Positions 25,750-37,831 of a stretch of 64,000 bases of DNA are shown in pieces. This DNA is from Ustulina deusta (Eukaryota > Ascomycota > Sordariomycetes > Xylariales > Xylariaceae). Numbering within the stretch: position 1 is the first letter of the stretch; every line of letters starts with the position of its first letter. The stretch spans positions 1 through 64,000 of the forward strand of contig JAJNNX010000044.1 in NCBI GenBank assembly GCA_023159155.1. Direction: 5' to 3'. The notes below the pieces were generated by a model. The model searched no databases, was not told the origin of the DNA, and saw only the letters and a list, made by a program, of their open reading frames with translations. Position numbers and translations under genes: made by a program.

Positions 25750-28110
25750 AAACTATTAATTAAATTAACTTATGACATAAGCTTGCTTTGTATATAAGCT
25801 TATTTTGCAATTTTTTCTTTGTATTTTTATATATAATTTCTTAGTAAAGCTACTTAAGCTATTTTATTCTAATTTTTTTAATTTATTAGGTATAATAAAA
25901 TAAATTATATAGTTATATTTAAAATTAAGTTATAAATCTAAAAATAATTTGTTTAATTTTATAGCTATTTTATTTATAGTATTATAGCAAAGTACGCTAA
26001 AATAATCCTTATAATCTTTTAAAACTTAAATATTTTTAAAAATAAAATGGCTATAAAATTATTAAAAATATATTTAGATTCTTTATTTAGTTAGGATTCC
26101 AAAAGTCTAAACTATTAGTCCGCACAACTTATATTAGCAAAGGTATAAAAAATAGACTAAGTATCTTACTAAGGAATTTATATGTAAAGGTACATAGAAA
26201 AAGTACAAAATAAGCTTGTGTGCAAAGCGAGCTTGTGTTATAGGTTAATATTTAAAAAAAAAAAACAAATTAGCTATAAATAACTAATAAAACTATACTA
26301 ATTCTTTTTATTAAAAATTAAAACCTAGTAATAATTTAATACTTAATTATTAAAATAATAATAATATTTTATAACTTAAAAATATTAATTAAATTTTATT
26401 ATAATAAAATATTTAGCTTAAAATAAAACTAAAAATATAAAAATTAATATTAAAAATAACATAAAAATTTTTTTATTCAATAAATTAAATCTAAACTCTA
26501 TAAGCTACTATACTAGTAGAATATAAAAAATGCCCCAAAAAAATATAAATCCTAGTAACTAATAAATAAAATAGGTTTGATTTCTATTTTATCAGGCGTA
26601 AATTAATACAATAATTTATATTATATTAAATATTAATAAACAAAATATATATATAAAACAAAGCTTATAATATAACTTATAACATAAACTTGCTTCTTAT
26701 ATAAGCTTGTTTTGTATTTTTTATGTATTTTTATATATAAATTCTTTAATAAAATAAATTATATAGTTAGATTCAAAATTAAATAATAAATCTAAAAATA
26801 TTTTATTTTATTATAGCTATTAAACTAAAAACGTTAAAATAAAGTAAAATAAGTAGCTTTATTAAGAAATTAACCTATAACACAAGCTTATTTCGCATAT
26901 AAGCTTGTTTTGCATTTTTTTCTTTATATTTTTACATCTAAATTTATAATAAAGCTACTTACTTTATTTTCTTATAACTTAGTTAATTTATAAGCTATAA
27001 TAAAATAAATTATATGGTTAGATTTATAATTAAATAATAAATCCAAAAATAATTTCTTTAATTTTAAAGCTATTTTATTTTTAAAAATATTTAAGTTTTA
27101 AAAAATTGCAAAGATTATTTTAGCGTACTTTGTTATAACACTATAAATAAAATAACTATAAAAACAAAAAAATTATTTTTAGATTTAGAATTTAATTTTA
27201 AATATAATTATATAATTTATTTTATTATAGCTTTTAAATTAATTAAGTTAGTTAAAATAGCTTAAATATTTTATGAGTAAATTTATATAGAAAAACATAT
27301 AAAAAAAGTGCAAAATAAGTTTATATTGCAGCAGGGCTGGTGCTAGCGGCCCGAATCGGCTGATCTTCGGCTGCATTCAGGGGTTCGAATAGCTATAAAA
27401 GCCTTTGAACTTCTCAGAGCAACACTTATTTCACACACATAGCATTCATACTAGTTTTTTAGTAGCAGGCGCTCTAGTTTGTTTTTGTTGTTTTTAGTTG
27501 TTTTAGTATCGAGTTGCCCCGTCCTTCTTCAATATAAGAAGCGAGCTTGTGTTATATATTATATATAAAAATACCCTAAAAAAAGTGCAAAACAAGCTTA
27601 TATAGGAAGCTAGCTTATGTTATAGGTTAAAAACTAATTAATTTATAACATAAGCTTGCTTTATATATAAGCTTATTTTGCACTTTTTTCTTTATATTTT
27701 TATATATAATTTTTTAGTAAAGCTATTTAGGCCATTTTATTCTAACTTTTTTAGTTTAATAGGTATAATAAAATAAATTATATGGTTAGATTTAAAATTA
27801 AATTATAAATCCAAAAATAATTTCTTTACTTTTATAGCTATTTTATTTATAGCGTTATAACAAACTATGCTAAAATAATCCCTATAATTTTTTAAAACTT
27901 AAATATTTCTAAAGATAAAATAGCTTTAAAATTAAAAAAATTATTTTTAGATTTATTCTTTAATTATAAATTTAACTATATAATTTATTTTATTATAGCT
28001 TATAAATTCATTAAGTTAGTTAAAATAGCCTCAGTATTTTACTAGTAAATTTATATAAGAAAAAAAAAATATAAAACAAGTTTATATATAAAACAAGCTT
28101 ATATTATATA
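25750..28110. repeat. Cluster of RIP-degraded repeats in both orientations
   Basis: A motif around AAGCTTGCTTTGTATATAAG, followed by TTTTGCA, a T-rich stretch and TATTTTTATATATAA, recurs near 25770, 26680, 26880 and 27650. Its reverse complement (GTGCAAAATAAGCTTGTGTG and similar) recurs near 26200, 27310, 27585 and 28060. Adjacent segments (ATTATATGGTTAGATTTA and neighbours) repeat too. The units are about 200-300 bp and have arms in opposite orientation, so a foldback or MITE-like family is possible. Exact boundaries need a self-alignment. Confidence 0.7.
27327..27531. mobile_element. Solo LTR, about 205 bp, escaped RIP
   Basis: The segment starts TGCAGCAGGGCTGG and ends CGTCCTTCTTCA (TG...CA) and interrupts one of the surrounding repeats. 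ATAT is duplicated on both sides, and the uninterrupted sister copy near 27590 reads straight through (AAGCTTATATAGGAAGC). Inside is a promoter-like GCTATAAAAGCC. It retains CG, CA and TG dinucleotides, unlike everything around it, so it inserted after its host repeat was mutated or was never duplicated enough to trigger RIP. No internal element sequence or partner LTR is present. Confidence 0.65.
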
Positions 28111-28771
28111 TTATAATAGTTATATTATAAACTTTTTATTTATAATAAATTAAAATTTTTTTAAACTTTTTATTATTGTTTTGCCCCTTTTTTTATATAC
28201 CTTTATTAATACTAGTAAGTAGTAGTAAGTATTTTGCTATACTAGTACTTAGTAATTTCTGTACCCTGCTCACGGCCTTTTCTTTATCTGCCCGCACCTG
28301 CCAGTCCTTCTCCTGTGAGAGTCTTCTTGTTTGTCTAATTGAGCAGGTAGAGACCAGGCATTAGGTACATGGTGTTATGAGTCTTCATTCACTTCTTTCC
28401 TAGCCTTGTGCCATCCGTTGTCCCTTGTCCATCATCATTATTATCATCCATCTATCAGTTCTTAATCGGCCCACGCGATGCCTACAACGAACGACTGGTA
28501 GGAGAGAGAGAGAGGCTATGCCATGTTCCCCATGCCACCAAGTCACCCTATCAGGTACCTACGTGTTGACCCTTGGCGGTTCCGCTTCCCGCCTCCCCAC
28601 CGACGCCCTCGGCCGGCCGTTAGTTGATCGGGCCGTCGTCACACACCCGCGCCAGCATCCACGCAACAACGGTTCTTGTTCTCGGTGGACCCGCTTCGTC
28701 ATCCCCCATCTCCCCCCCATCTCGGATCCCACCTGTGCCTGGCCAACACAAACCGTCGGCCCAGCCCAACC
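28111..28771. other. Boundary of AT block and 5' region of the coiled-coil gene
   Basis: Composition changes from RIP-degraded to GC-rich between about 28230 and 28300. Downstream, C/T-rich sequence with many CCCC runs suits a promoter and 5' leader. No separate gene is supported. Confidence 0.55.
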
Positions 28772-30214
28772 ATGGCCCCCCCCGACTTGAATTCGCTGCC
28801 GCCTTCGTCTCCGCTTGCGATACCCCTTCGCACCGTGGCGGCCACGACCACGACCACGACAACCGCAAACGGGAGCGCCAGTACGAGCACCAGCCTGAGC
28901 GGGAGCGGCGAGTCGCCTTCGCCTTCGCCCCGCTCCGCCTCCATCTCGTTGCAGGCCGCCGCCACCGTCAATGCTGGCTTGCAACATGAGCCCGGCCGTC
29001 GTATGTGCCGTGCGCTCTCTCTATATCGCCGACGAGACTAACGTATACACACCCCAGGCCCCTCGAGCAGCTCCCTCTCACGCCAGCGGCAGTCTCCCCA
29101 AGCCGGTCGACGACGATCCGCCGTCTTGATGGTACGTATTAGAACCTGAGGTGCCTAATCCCCTAGTTTTCTGTTCGTGTGTCATCCAGCAGGTCCTACG
29201 GTACTCAATGTACAGATCTCCACTAACACGTTTCTATGCATGCAGAACCTCCAACTCAATGATCCTACCTTGCCCGCACCCGGTGAGTTGGTTGCAGGCG
29301 GGGTTAACAACAACAACAACGCCAACAACAACAGCAACAGCAACAACAGCAACAATAGCAATAATAACAACAGCATACTCCGGACGATGAGTCCTCAGCC
29401 CTTGTCATTATCGTCCCCACTCCTAACAGGCCGGGACCCTCATCATAATAGAGCCCCGAGCTTAGGAGAACTTCACCAGGAGCTTGAGGCCGAGCAGGAA
29501 GCGCAGGTGGTACGTCCAGACCCCCGAGTATTTATAATCTGCCAATACGTGACCCTATGGCTAAAACCGGTACTAGAATCGGCTTCTGCAGATGATTCGC
29601 CAGCAGCAACTTCAGCTACAGCAGCTACAGGCTGCTCAGGGACAAGCCCAGTCCACCGTAGCCGCCGAAGATCCCCCATCGACTTCAGATCGCTCTACTT
29701 CCATGTCTCATCCGCCCAGTGTGCCACCCTCTCTCCCTACACCGTCGGGTTCCATCCCGAGATCGCCTTCCGTTTCTCACCCACGATCCTCTTTCGATCT
29801 CGCGCGAGACGCTCTACATCGTAGATCGAGAACACCCAGCCGTGGTGCCTCTTTGCCGAGACTCAGGTCGACCTCGATAAGTCAGGAGGGCGAGCCCCAT
29901 CTCTCAGGTGTTCGTGACGAGACTACCTATTATCAGGCCGAGACGCAGTCTCTCATTCGTGAGAACCAAATGCTGCGACACAGAATTCGCGAGCTCGGTA
30001 AGATGTCATGTCGCCCATACTTGGCCTACATGCGGCTGACCGACCTCTAGAACGTCAGATAAGCGAAGCACATGCAAACGTGTCTATCACGCGAGAGCCT
30101 GTACAACCTTCGCACCTAACCCATTCGACCTCCGTGTCGGAAGAGGATGCGGCGGAGGCTTCGCCTGTTGCCGCTTCGCAGCTACCCGCAGCCTCGGAGA
30201 CTAAAGACGAGTAG
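28772..30214 (+). CDS. Conserved fungal coiled-coil protein of unknown function (378 aa)
   Basis: Five exons by my reconstruction: 28772-29000, 29058-29131, 29246-29509, 29592-29997, 30051-30214. All four introns are GT-AG, and the sum (1137 nt) keeps one frame. The protein opens with a Ser/Thr/Pro-rich tail, then SLQAAATVNAGLQ, an RRRSAVLMNLQLNDPTLPAPGE segment, an Asn-rich run, the strongly conserved-looking SLGELHQELEAEQEAQV joined to MIRQQQLQLQQLQ, a Ser/Pro-rich middle, and a coiled coil at about 300-335 (TQSLIRENQMLRHRIRELER). It resembles, from memory, an uncharacterised protein family widespread in Pezizomycotina; no function is known to me. It has no basic region before the leucine-rich helix, so I do not call it a bZIP factor. 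The Asn run is a polymorphic (AAC)n tract. Confidence 0.85.
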
Positions 30215-31818
30215 GACAACCTGGGGTTTGTTGGTCACAGCAAAAGGGCTTTGAATGATTGAAAGGCTCGACCGCCCAATATTGTTCAGACTAGGCTCCC
30301 TGCTATCCATGCTATCAAATAAGCTTTTCCAGCATTGGAGGGATGGGAACACGGCTTCGTCGGGAAGGTCACTGCTCTTGTAAACGACATGTATTATTAT
30401 TGCTACTTCAGGCAAGCTTGGTATCGATCGGGCTAACTCCCCCATGGCAGTCGGCCACTCCACCTCCTCTCTTTTAGAGCAGCCCCAACCCTGTAGAAAA
30501 CTTTCCCCCTACCCGGCAACTAAGTCATGTTCGGGCATACCTGTGACATGCCAATTCAAGTCGTCGTTTGACAAAAGGCACATATAATGGGTGCCGCAAA
30601 AAGACCATGTCAGTATTTAGCCCCAGGGATGATGACAGTGAGTCCGGGTAGATCGAAGCTAACTCGTTTTCGCAGCATGATGGCCTTCCACAACGACCCT
30701 TCTTGCAGACCCGTACGTTTTCAAATCTTGATAGCTAGATCTCGGGGCGAGTAAAGGAAGAAAACCAGGTAGCCGCACCGGAAGGAGGATGAATGAGATG
30801 AGTTCGGATGAATCGAGCAAGTAATGTGAGTAAATGGGCAGGCTAATACATCAGCTACCGACTTCCACGACGCTTGATAGATCTTGGCTGTTCCTTGATG
30901 GGGTTGCAGCTGCGAAGTTGATCCGCATTTTTGGTGGTAATTCGGCCGGAATTGGAGTAGACATGTTTGCGCCTGATGCGGGAGAAGGCGATAGATACTG
31001 TGGAGGGGACGGTCGAGGCCCCGCGGAAGAGATGATAGAACAGACAGGAATGGAAAGCTTTGAGCTAAATATTCGCCTGTGTACAGATCCAAGAACGGAT
31101 GTTAAGGTCTTCAAACACTTGCTTAAACCATCTAAGGCTGAATCTACTGATTCACTCTACCTTAAGGGGCTAGTATCGAGATTAAATAATGGCCGGCTAG
31201 ATTTTAGACGAGAACCTGCGAATCAAGGTCTCGTGAGAGAGTATGGTAAGGAATACAGGTTGTTGAGAACTAACTGGTGTCTCTCTGCGTTGGTATGTCA
31301 GACAAAACTATTAGAACTGGGTTTCGCATTCTCCCCCTCCCACAGCCTGCCGCAAAATGCATGATAACCATGTCTTTACATTGGCAAATAACTACATACT
31401 TCGACTATCACCCATTACGTGGAGAAGGCGTTGGATGTATACATGTAAGTAAGCAAGCGCCGTGTTTTGTTCCACGCCTCAGTTTAAAATAGAGCACTCT
31501 CATCCGTCATAGCGAGAACGTAGATAGACTCTGAATCATCAAGATGACCTACCAGATACCCAATTCATGTACACGTGGCACTTAGAGGTGGTGGTAGGCT
31601 GCCATTCGCCAGTCACGATAGCCTATAGGCACCACGATTGCTTAATGCGAAAGACGTGGGGGCTCTAGTTATATCTCCATCTACTTGTAGGTACCAGACT
31701 TGATGGTTTATTCTGCCGATCCAATATCACCATCTACCGACAAGGACAATCGTCTGTACCCTCGCGACCTATAGGCCAAGTTACATCGATTGTAGTCGCC
31801 GAAAGCTCCTCCTGTATC
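30215..31818. other. 1.6-kb intergenic region with weak coding signal
   Basis: It contains the 3' ends of both flanking genes, which converge here. Overlapping open frames exist on both strands at about 30.8-31.1 kb. The minus-strand one (MSTPIPAELPPKMRINFAAA from about 30960) looks mildly protein-like but has no recognisable domain, and I could not join it to a second exon. I leave it unassigned. Confidence 0.45.
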
Positions 31819-33525
31819 CTACCATACTGTCCGAGTCCCATAGAACAAATCCGTCACATAATCCCCGATAGCAATCGAGCTTGTAAGCCCAGGGCTCTCC
31901 ATTCCTAGCACTTGAAAACATTCCGAGTTAGTCATTTCCCTCGAGGCAGTAATCGCTGTCACGGGAAGAGAGGCGCTTGAGAGGATGCAAAGACCTTGGG
32001 ACGAAGCGCTCATTTGAAACTGGTGGGGTAGCGCCCAGTATTATGTCAAACAAGAGAGAGAGAGCAAGAAAGGCAGAGAAAAAGCAGGTTACTTACTGTT
32101 CACCCAACCCGCATACCGATCCTCTAGTTCAATGTGGAAGTCAAAGAATCCCTTCCCGGCGCCAACCGCACCAGCCCTCCCAAGCTTGGGCCGGATACCG
32201 GCGTAATCAGGGCTGAGCGCCGCTTCGTCGATATCCGGCAAGTATCTCCGGATAGCAGCAAGGGCATCTGGAAACCGTGCCGTGTTAACAGCTAGGTCGC
32301 CAGGGTCATCGACCCAATCGACATCAGGGCCGAAGCGCAGGCGCCCGGCCAAGTCAAGAGTGAGGTGTGTGCCGAGGCCGCCGGCCCCGGGGAGAGTGGT
32401 GGGATACACGAGGCGGCGGACGCGAGGCTCGGTCGCGGCGTAGCCGAAGTAGTTTCCCTTGGCGTAGTACAGACGCATCCGACGTGCAGGCGGGACGATC
32501 ATGTTATGGATATCGGCGGCGCCGAGGCCGGCGCTATTGACGATGGTCTCGGCCTCGATCGTAGACGACTCGCCAGTGGTGGAATCGCGGATCGTAAGCC
32601 GCCAACCGCCGCTCCCGGGCTTGTCTGTGCCGGACGAGGATAGCGGCTCGACGTGCGTAACGGTGGAATTGGCAGCCGTCACACCGCCTGCCTCCTCGAA
32701 CTCGCCCTGCAGCGCGACCATGAGGCCGTGCGAGTCGACGATGCCGGTGGTCGGGCTCTCGAGGACGCCGGCAGCGGCCCGGACAGCGGGCTCCGTTTCC
32801 CTCGCCTCGCGCTCGCCAACCCAGCGCGTGGGGACACGCAAGACATGGCGGCAAACAGCGTGCAGTCGCTCGAGGGCCTCACGCTCGGGGTCATTCTGCG
32901 CGACGATCCACTTGCCCACGTTCGCGTGTTTGACGCCGCGGTCCGCGCAGAAGGCGTACAACTTCTCCCGGCCGGCGATGCAGAGGCGAGTCTTGAGGGT
33001 TCCTGGGCCGTAGTACAGGCCGGCGTGGATGACCTCGCTGTTGCGGGCGGACGTCTCGGTGCCTATGCTCGCGTGTCGTTCGAGCAGGAGAGTGCCCGAG
33101 CTGCAAGAAGAAGCGGCAGAGGCCGATTTTTGTGCCAGAGCTCGCGCCGTCGCAATTCCGATCACGCCGCCGCCGATGATCTGCCATCCTGGTGAGTTTC
33201 GTTACGTTACGGTACGTTATCCCTAGATGACCACCATACACATCCACCCAACATCCTACATCACGTCTCTGGCATCTATGACATCATCAGGCGTGGACGA
33301 CTTTCCGAGTCGAGCTGGGGGATACAGAAGAAGAAGACGGGGGGGAAAAGGTGTGTGTAAGAGGGAGAGAGAAAGGCAAAAATGATGCGCCTGGTCCGGA
33401 GAGGCAGGAAAACTTACAACATGACTGAAATCGGCTCTCGCGGGAGCCGTGCTGGTAAATGCACGCGTGCAGCGCCATCCTATGAACAACGAACGGCCAT
33501 GCCGCGGCACAGTTCCCGCGAACAT
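31819..33525 (-). CDS. L2HGDH: L-2-hydroxyglutarate dehydrogenase, mitochondrial (427 aa)
   Basis: FAD-dependent oxidoreductase of the DAO family. By family it oxidises L-2-hydroxyglutarate, a by-product of malate dehydrogenase, to 2-oxoglutarate in mitochondria. Exons (minus strand): 33525-33418, 33180-32097, 31910-31819, with introns of 237 and 186 bp; total 1284 nt, one frame. Residues 1-30 are Arg-rich and lack acidic residues, as in a mitochondrial presequence. The FAD-binding motif IIGGGVIG falls at 37-44, directly after the first splice. Family signatures follow: NSEVIHAGLYY, LESPTTGIVDSHGL, YAKGNYFGY, DYAGIRPKL. The short last exon supplies MLGMESPGLTSSIAIGDYV, the conserved C-terminal FAD motif. 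Length matches the family. The frame could also be read without the last exon, but the product would then lack this motif. Confidence 0.93.
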
Positions 33526-34376
33526 CTCGGGGTAAGATGGGGTGGAAGAGGCGTGAGTGAGCGAGTGAGTGTGGGGTTTGATGAATTGGCCGAAAGACCC
33601 TCCCCCAGTCCGCCCGGGGCCGGCCTACAGTAGATGGGAGATGGCTGCATCGTCTCTCCGACGGCATGCCCCATCATGCCTATCGACACTCACATGTCGC
33701 CGATTACTGCTCAATTCTATAACGCAGCTGTATAGCCCATTGCACAAAAAAGCCGCCTCCGTTATTCGCCTCCAAAATTCACCCTTGGATAATTGCGGGA
33801 ATGAGAAATACCTCATACCTGCAATCTGGCAGTGGAGTCCCCCCCAAGGCAAGCTGCTGCATGACATTTCAATAAATAGATACAGGGAGAAAAAGAAAAG
33901 AGATAAGAAAGAAGGAACATAAAATAAAAGAGCCATTATAGCATACGTCGTAGAGATGATACTCCGTGTTTTGAAACAAAAAATGGGTATATTTTGAGGA
34001 ATATGTACGTGGTAGCATTAGGTTCAACGAGCACCCTCGATCGATCAAGAGAGAGAGAGAGAGAGAGAGTCCAAGACTAATGATCATTATGAGCGGCCAG
34101 ACCCAATGCCCCGTTCTGAACAAACAAGAACCGACAACCTACCTAAATCCATTGGGCTTTTCCCGAGAGCATGGGCAGGGCAAACCATACTTCCTTCGAC
34201 CTATTATTCTCACGGCGGAGAGTAGCGTTCGGGCGTGAAAATCAAATCCTGCCCGGACACCGATATCTGTACAGCCCTCCCGTTTGGTATGCTTATTTAC
34301 GCCAAAACACCAGAATTGCCTGCCTGCTTATCCATATCGACGAGTAATGTAAAAATCGAGGCGTGGAGGATCGGCA
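33526..34376. other. Intergenic region, promoter of L2HGDH
   Basis: It lies between the ATG of the L2HGDH gene and the stop of the next minus-strand gene. It contains a GA dinucleotide run near 34050-34068. No exon is supported. Confidence 0.5.
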
Positions 34377-36830
34377 TTAGCGGAGCATGACCGCCGGGAA
34401 AAGCTTTCTACTGAGAATGTTCATATGAAACTCGTATATGCCGTCTTCGGCCCCAATGTACCTGTCGCGCATAGTTAGTCAGCATCTCGAGCGACCGTCG
34501 CCGTGTCGGCCTATGTGTCTTCCTAGACTTACAGCGTGCGGCCGTCTTCGCTCCAGCTCAGACCTGCCGTGTCATCCGGACGTTGTTCATGCTCACGACT
34601 GCGTATGCGACCGTACGCGCGACGAAAGCCAGATATGTCATCGTTCCAGACATCACCGATGATGGGAATGGCACGTCGGATTCGGCCGGCCTCGGTCCGA
34701 GCCGCATCGTGGGGAGCAGGATTGTCGCTGCCAGATATGTTATACAGCGCCTCCAGGTCGGCCCAACCCGTAGTGCTTCTTCCGACCTGTCCCCAAGCAG
34801 AAGAGTAATCGCGGGAAGTACCTGAGCCCTCCCCGTTGCCTACGCGCTGTAGCCTTGCCGAGTTGTCAGCATTCTGTGCCAGGGCTTGCATGATGGAGCT
34901 TCTCCGCCGCGGCGTAGGAGCCCGCCTCTCACGGTCTTGTTCGGGCGGTGTCTGCGTCGTGGCGGAGCGCTGATGGTCGCCGTTCTCACGGCTTTGTTCG
35001 CGCTCAAATATTCGCATCAGCGTATCACGCTGGAGAGACGTCAGATAACGCAATCTTTCAGAGATGCCCCGATCGCGCTCCCGTGCGATACCGGACGTCC
35101 TCGGCTGGGGACTTACGCGCTCGGCAAAGATGGAGGATCTCCAGGCAGCACTACCTCGTGCCGTCTGTGGATCTCGCTGGTCTATCTGTTCCCGCGCCTC
35201 CCGGCGCCTCCGCTCGCTTTGTACCGCGATCAAAATGGCCGTTTCCTCGGGAGAAAAGGGATTGTTTAACCCCGACGTATCCGAACTCTCGGTGCCAGAC
35301 TGCAGCCGACCTGACGGCCCCAGAAGGCTAGGCATGGACGACGAAGCTGCGGCACTGCGCTCGTTTCGGGGGTCTAGGAGGCGAGGGTCGATGGTCGTGT
35401 TTCGCTCATTCAGGGAGAAATGCTCATACACTTCATGATCCTCTATGGAGATGATCTGACGTTTCGTAAAGTTGGTGCGCGCGTCTGCCACACCGATGCG
35501 TCCGCGGTGCTCGGTCCACGCGAGCATATCATATGGACCGGGGGAGAACGCCATGTCCCTAATCGCGCCACAATCGCTGGGTGCTCGCGCCGAGCTGAAG
35601 TAGGTAACTAGGGGATCTCTGTCGAGATCGGCAAACGCCGTGACGTCGAAGATCGATATAGTGCCGTACTGCGTGCCCACGGCTAAGTATCTGCCCGAGG
35701 GAGAAAAGCAGGCCGCAAAGCTACCTCGACAATCCGACGTATCTCGCACAGATTGGTCCTTGAGCCGTATCTTGGGAAGCTGCAACCATTCGTAACAGCC
35801 CCTCCTCTTCCCTTGGAGGGGCCATCGGACATGGATGTAAAGGAATGGGTCGTCACAGATTGCTACCAGAAGGCTACCATCAGGAGAAATGACGCCTCGA
35901 TTCACGCAGTCGGGATATTCTAGCTCGTCGACACGCTCCGAGTCGTTCAATCTTACGATGGTCACCGTCTTGTCATTGTTGGCCAAGATAGCCATGGGAG
36001 AGGTGTAGCGACCGGGTCCCGGCTGGTCGGAGGGCGGCTTGGGGGGTTGCCAGATGGTGATGCAGTTGACTCGCTGAGTGCCGAACTTGTGGTTGGACAC
36101 AGACCAAGTCGTCGCGGAGCCGCTGATCTGCTCAACGATGCTGAGCATGTCACGACGTAGCTCAGTCATAGAAGACTCGGAGGCGAGAGTGGGGTCGCGA
36201 GAGGATAAAGCGTGTGAGGAATCACGATTGAGAGCGTCTTCGGAGGCGGAGGCAATGGTGGCGGCCGCAGCGGCAGAAGCAGCAAGTGTGTCGGCATCAT
36301 CGGCGCCGGCGGTGGTTTCACGGATGATGGCAAATTCGCCATTCTCGCCGCCGCAGCATATCCACCCGCCACTGGCAACTAAACACCTAGGGTGGAAGCT
36401 AATGACCTTGATGGTTTCGCATTCGCGGGTCCGCGTGTTGAGCCGGGTAATGTGGGTGTTGTTGATACCGGCGGGGAAATAGACCATGCCATATCGCTCG
36501 GCGCTGATCAAGGACCGAAGCTGCCAATGTCTGAGAGAAGTTCACGACAATTAGCATCCAAAACAAAGGCGGCCGCGCGGAGCGAGGCCCGGGTGTGCGG
36601 GCAGTGGGAAGCGGTTAGGCAGAGACTGACATGGGCGAGATCTGGGTTCGGTAGTGCTTGCGACCTTCTTGAAGAAGCAGACTGTTAGTAGGCCGGAGGC
36701 TAGAATGATGGCAAGAGATGCGTGTTAGCGGTCAACAGCAAGGCTTGGGTTGTCGATGAAGAAGAAGAGAGGAGGGGGGGAGGCGGGCAGGTGAGTCCTT
36801 TACTTACCTGGCTTCATCGCCGACGGCCAT
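34377..36830 (-). CDS. WD40-like protein with DUF2415 domain (724 aa)
   Basis: Exons (minus strand): 36830-36808, 36699-36631, 36530-34533, 34461-34377, with introns of 108, 100 and 71 bp, in frame to TAA. The N-terminus reads MAVGDEASLRPTNSLLLQEG. WD-like blades are visible: VASGGWICCGGENGEFAII, SPDGSLLVAICDDPFLYIHV, GSFAACFSPSGRYLAVGTQY with GTISIFD, and DMAFSPGPYDMLAWTEHRG. The segment after it (GRIGVADARTNFTKRQIIS) belongs to the fungal domain DUF2415. Residues about 430-640 are Arg/Ser/Glu-rich and probably disordered. The final exon adds GRTLYIGAEDGIYEFHMNI, a further blade, showing that the in-frame TAA right after the exon-3 donor is intronic. Function is unknown; WD proteins of this kind are usually scaffolds. 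The promoter faces that of the mitochondrial Hsp70 gene. Confidence 0.88.
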
Positions 36831-37831
36831 GGTGCCGGTGGCAAGGATCAACAGGACAATGATATATCATCAAGTCGCATTGGTCATGGGAGCACACAAA
36901 AGAACAATGTCACAGCTGTATCTACAGTTGTAGGTAGAGGTGAGCAGGGTGAGGCGTGGTGGATGAGTAGACCAAAGAGCAGGTGATGTTGTTGTTATTG
37001 TTGTTGGCTATGAAGACGAAGTAATGATGGTTTGGTGGTGATACAGTGATGATGGTTTGTTAGTGAGGGAGACTGCCTACCTCAATACTACTAGGTATAC
37101 AGTGGTGTGTACCTGTAAGCAGACGTAAGCGTTTAGACAAGCATTGAACCTAGGTAGTGTAAGTACCTCCTAGAATACCTAGATACTACTAGAGTGGAGT
37201 AATAGTAGTAGTGGGGCTTTAAATAGCTACTTAACTTTAAATATTTAAAGTTTTTTATATTAATATAACTAGTTAAATAGTTATATATACTAAATTTTTA
37301 TTTATCTTTATTATAATGTTTAAAATATATTTTACTATGTAGTTATAATATAAGTTTTTTTTTAGTTCACTTTAATATACTTAGTAGCTTACATGGGGGG
37401 TTTTTTATAGCTTTTGTAGGTGGGGTAGTAAACCTCATAGTTTTGCGTTTTAATTGGCCCTCACTGAATCCCCCCAGCTGTGGGGCTCCGTCCGCATACC
37501 CTGCACTCAACCCCGATGGCGCTTCTGCCATGCCAGACCGCCCCTCAGAAGCGCTCGGAAGCCTTCTATGCCCTTGAAATTTTTGCGCTACGACACAGTA
37601 CTTGAGCTCTCAATTTCTCTCGCTTGTCCATATCGCCATCTTCTCTTCTCCCACCTACATGATCTATCCAATCATCCATCCATCTGTCTCCCTCCCTCCT
37701 TCCTTCCCGTGCTTGATCATTCCTGTATAATATCTACTCATTCCTCTTCATACCTTCCCCCGTGTAATAATCGTCTCCGTAATTCTCCCGTCTTCTCATC
37801 CAGCCGTGCATATCTAGCCACGTGCACCACC
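36831..37831. other. Divergent promoter region with a RIP-like AT patch
   Basis: About 1 kb separates the ATGs of the DUF2415 gene (minus) and mitochondrial Hsp70 (plus). From about 37215 to 37400 the sequence becomes AT-rich and CA/TG-poor like the RIP blocks, bordered by TAGGTA/TACCTA motifs at 37080-37200. The stretch next to Hsp70 is CT-rich, a typical fungal 5' leader. I see no strong consensus heat-shock element. Confidence 0.6.

Larger units (their letters stand above)
19182..28110. other. AT-rich RIP-degraded repeat block (right)
   Basis: Same character as the left block: A/T dominated, depleted of CA/TG/CG, no open frames. It contains an LTR element at 19963-25292, a cluster of related repeats from about 25.75 kb, and a solo LTR at 27327-27531. 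The first 700 bases include a less degraded patch with GTTCTAATCC, a B-box-like motif near 19585, followed by a T-run. No intact gene is seen. Confidence 0.9.

Noticed and set aside
27380..27420. GGTTCGAATAG as a tRNA T-arm
   Set aside because: No acceptor, D-arm or anticodon arm can be placed around it; it belongs to the solo LTR.
28559..28987. Minus-strand 142-codon Arg/Gly-rich frame
   Set aside because: It is the antisense shadow of the GC-rich leader and first exon of the coiled-coil gene.
30721..31364. Overlapping frames, including a minus-strand MSTPIPAELPPKMRINFAAA segment
   Set aside because: I could not recognise a family or join it to a second exon with convincing splice sites. 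It is left as a weak possibility in the intergenic entry.
32501..33195. Plus-strand frames of 170-180 codons
   Set aside because: They are antisense to the L2HGDH coding exon, whose FAD motifs and splice structure are convincing.
34886..35438. Plus-strand frames of about 125 codons
   Set aside because: They are antisense shadows of the DUF2415 gene's large exon.
37540..37600. Heat-shock-element-like GAA/TTC words upstream of mitochondrial Hsp70
   Set aside because: The spacing between GAA and TTC is three bases, not the two needed for the nGAAnnTTCn array, so no proper element can be claimed.
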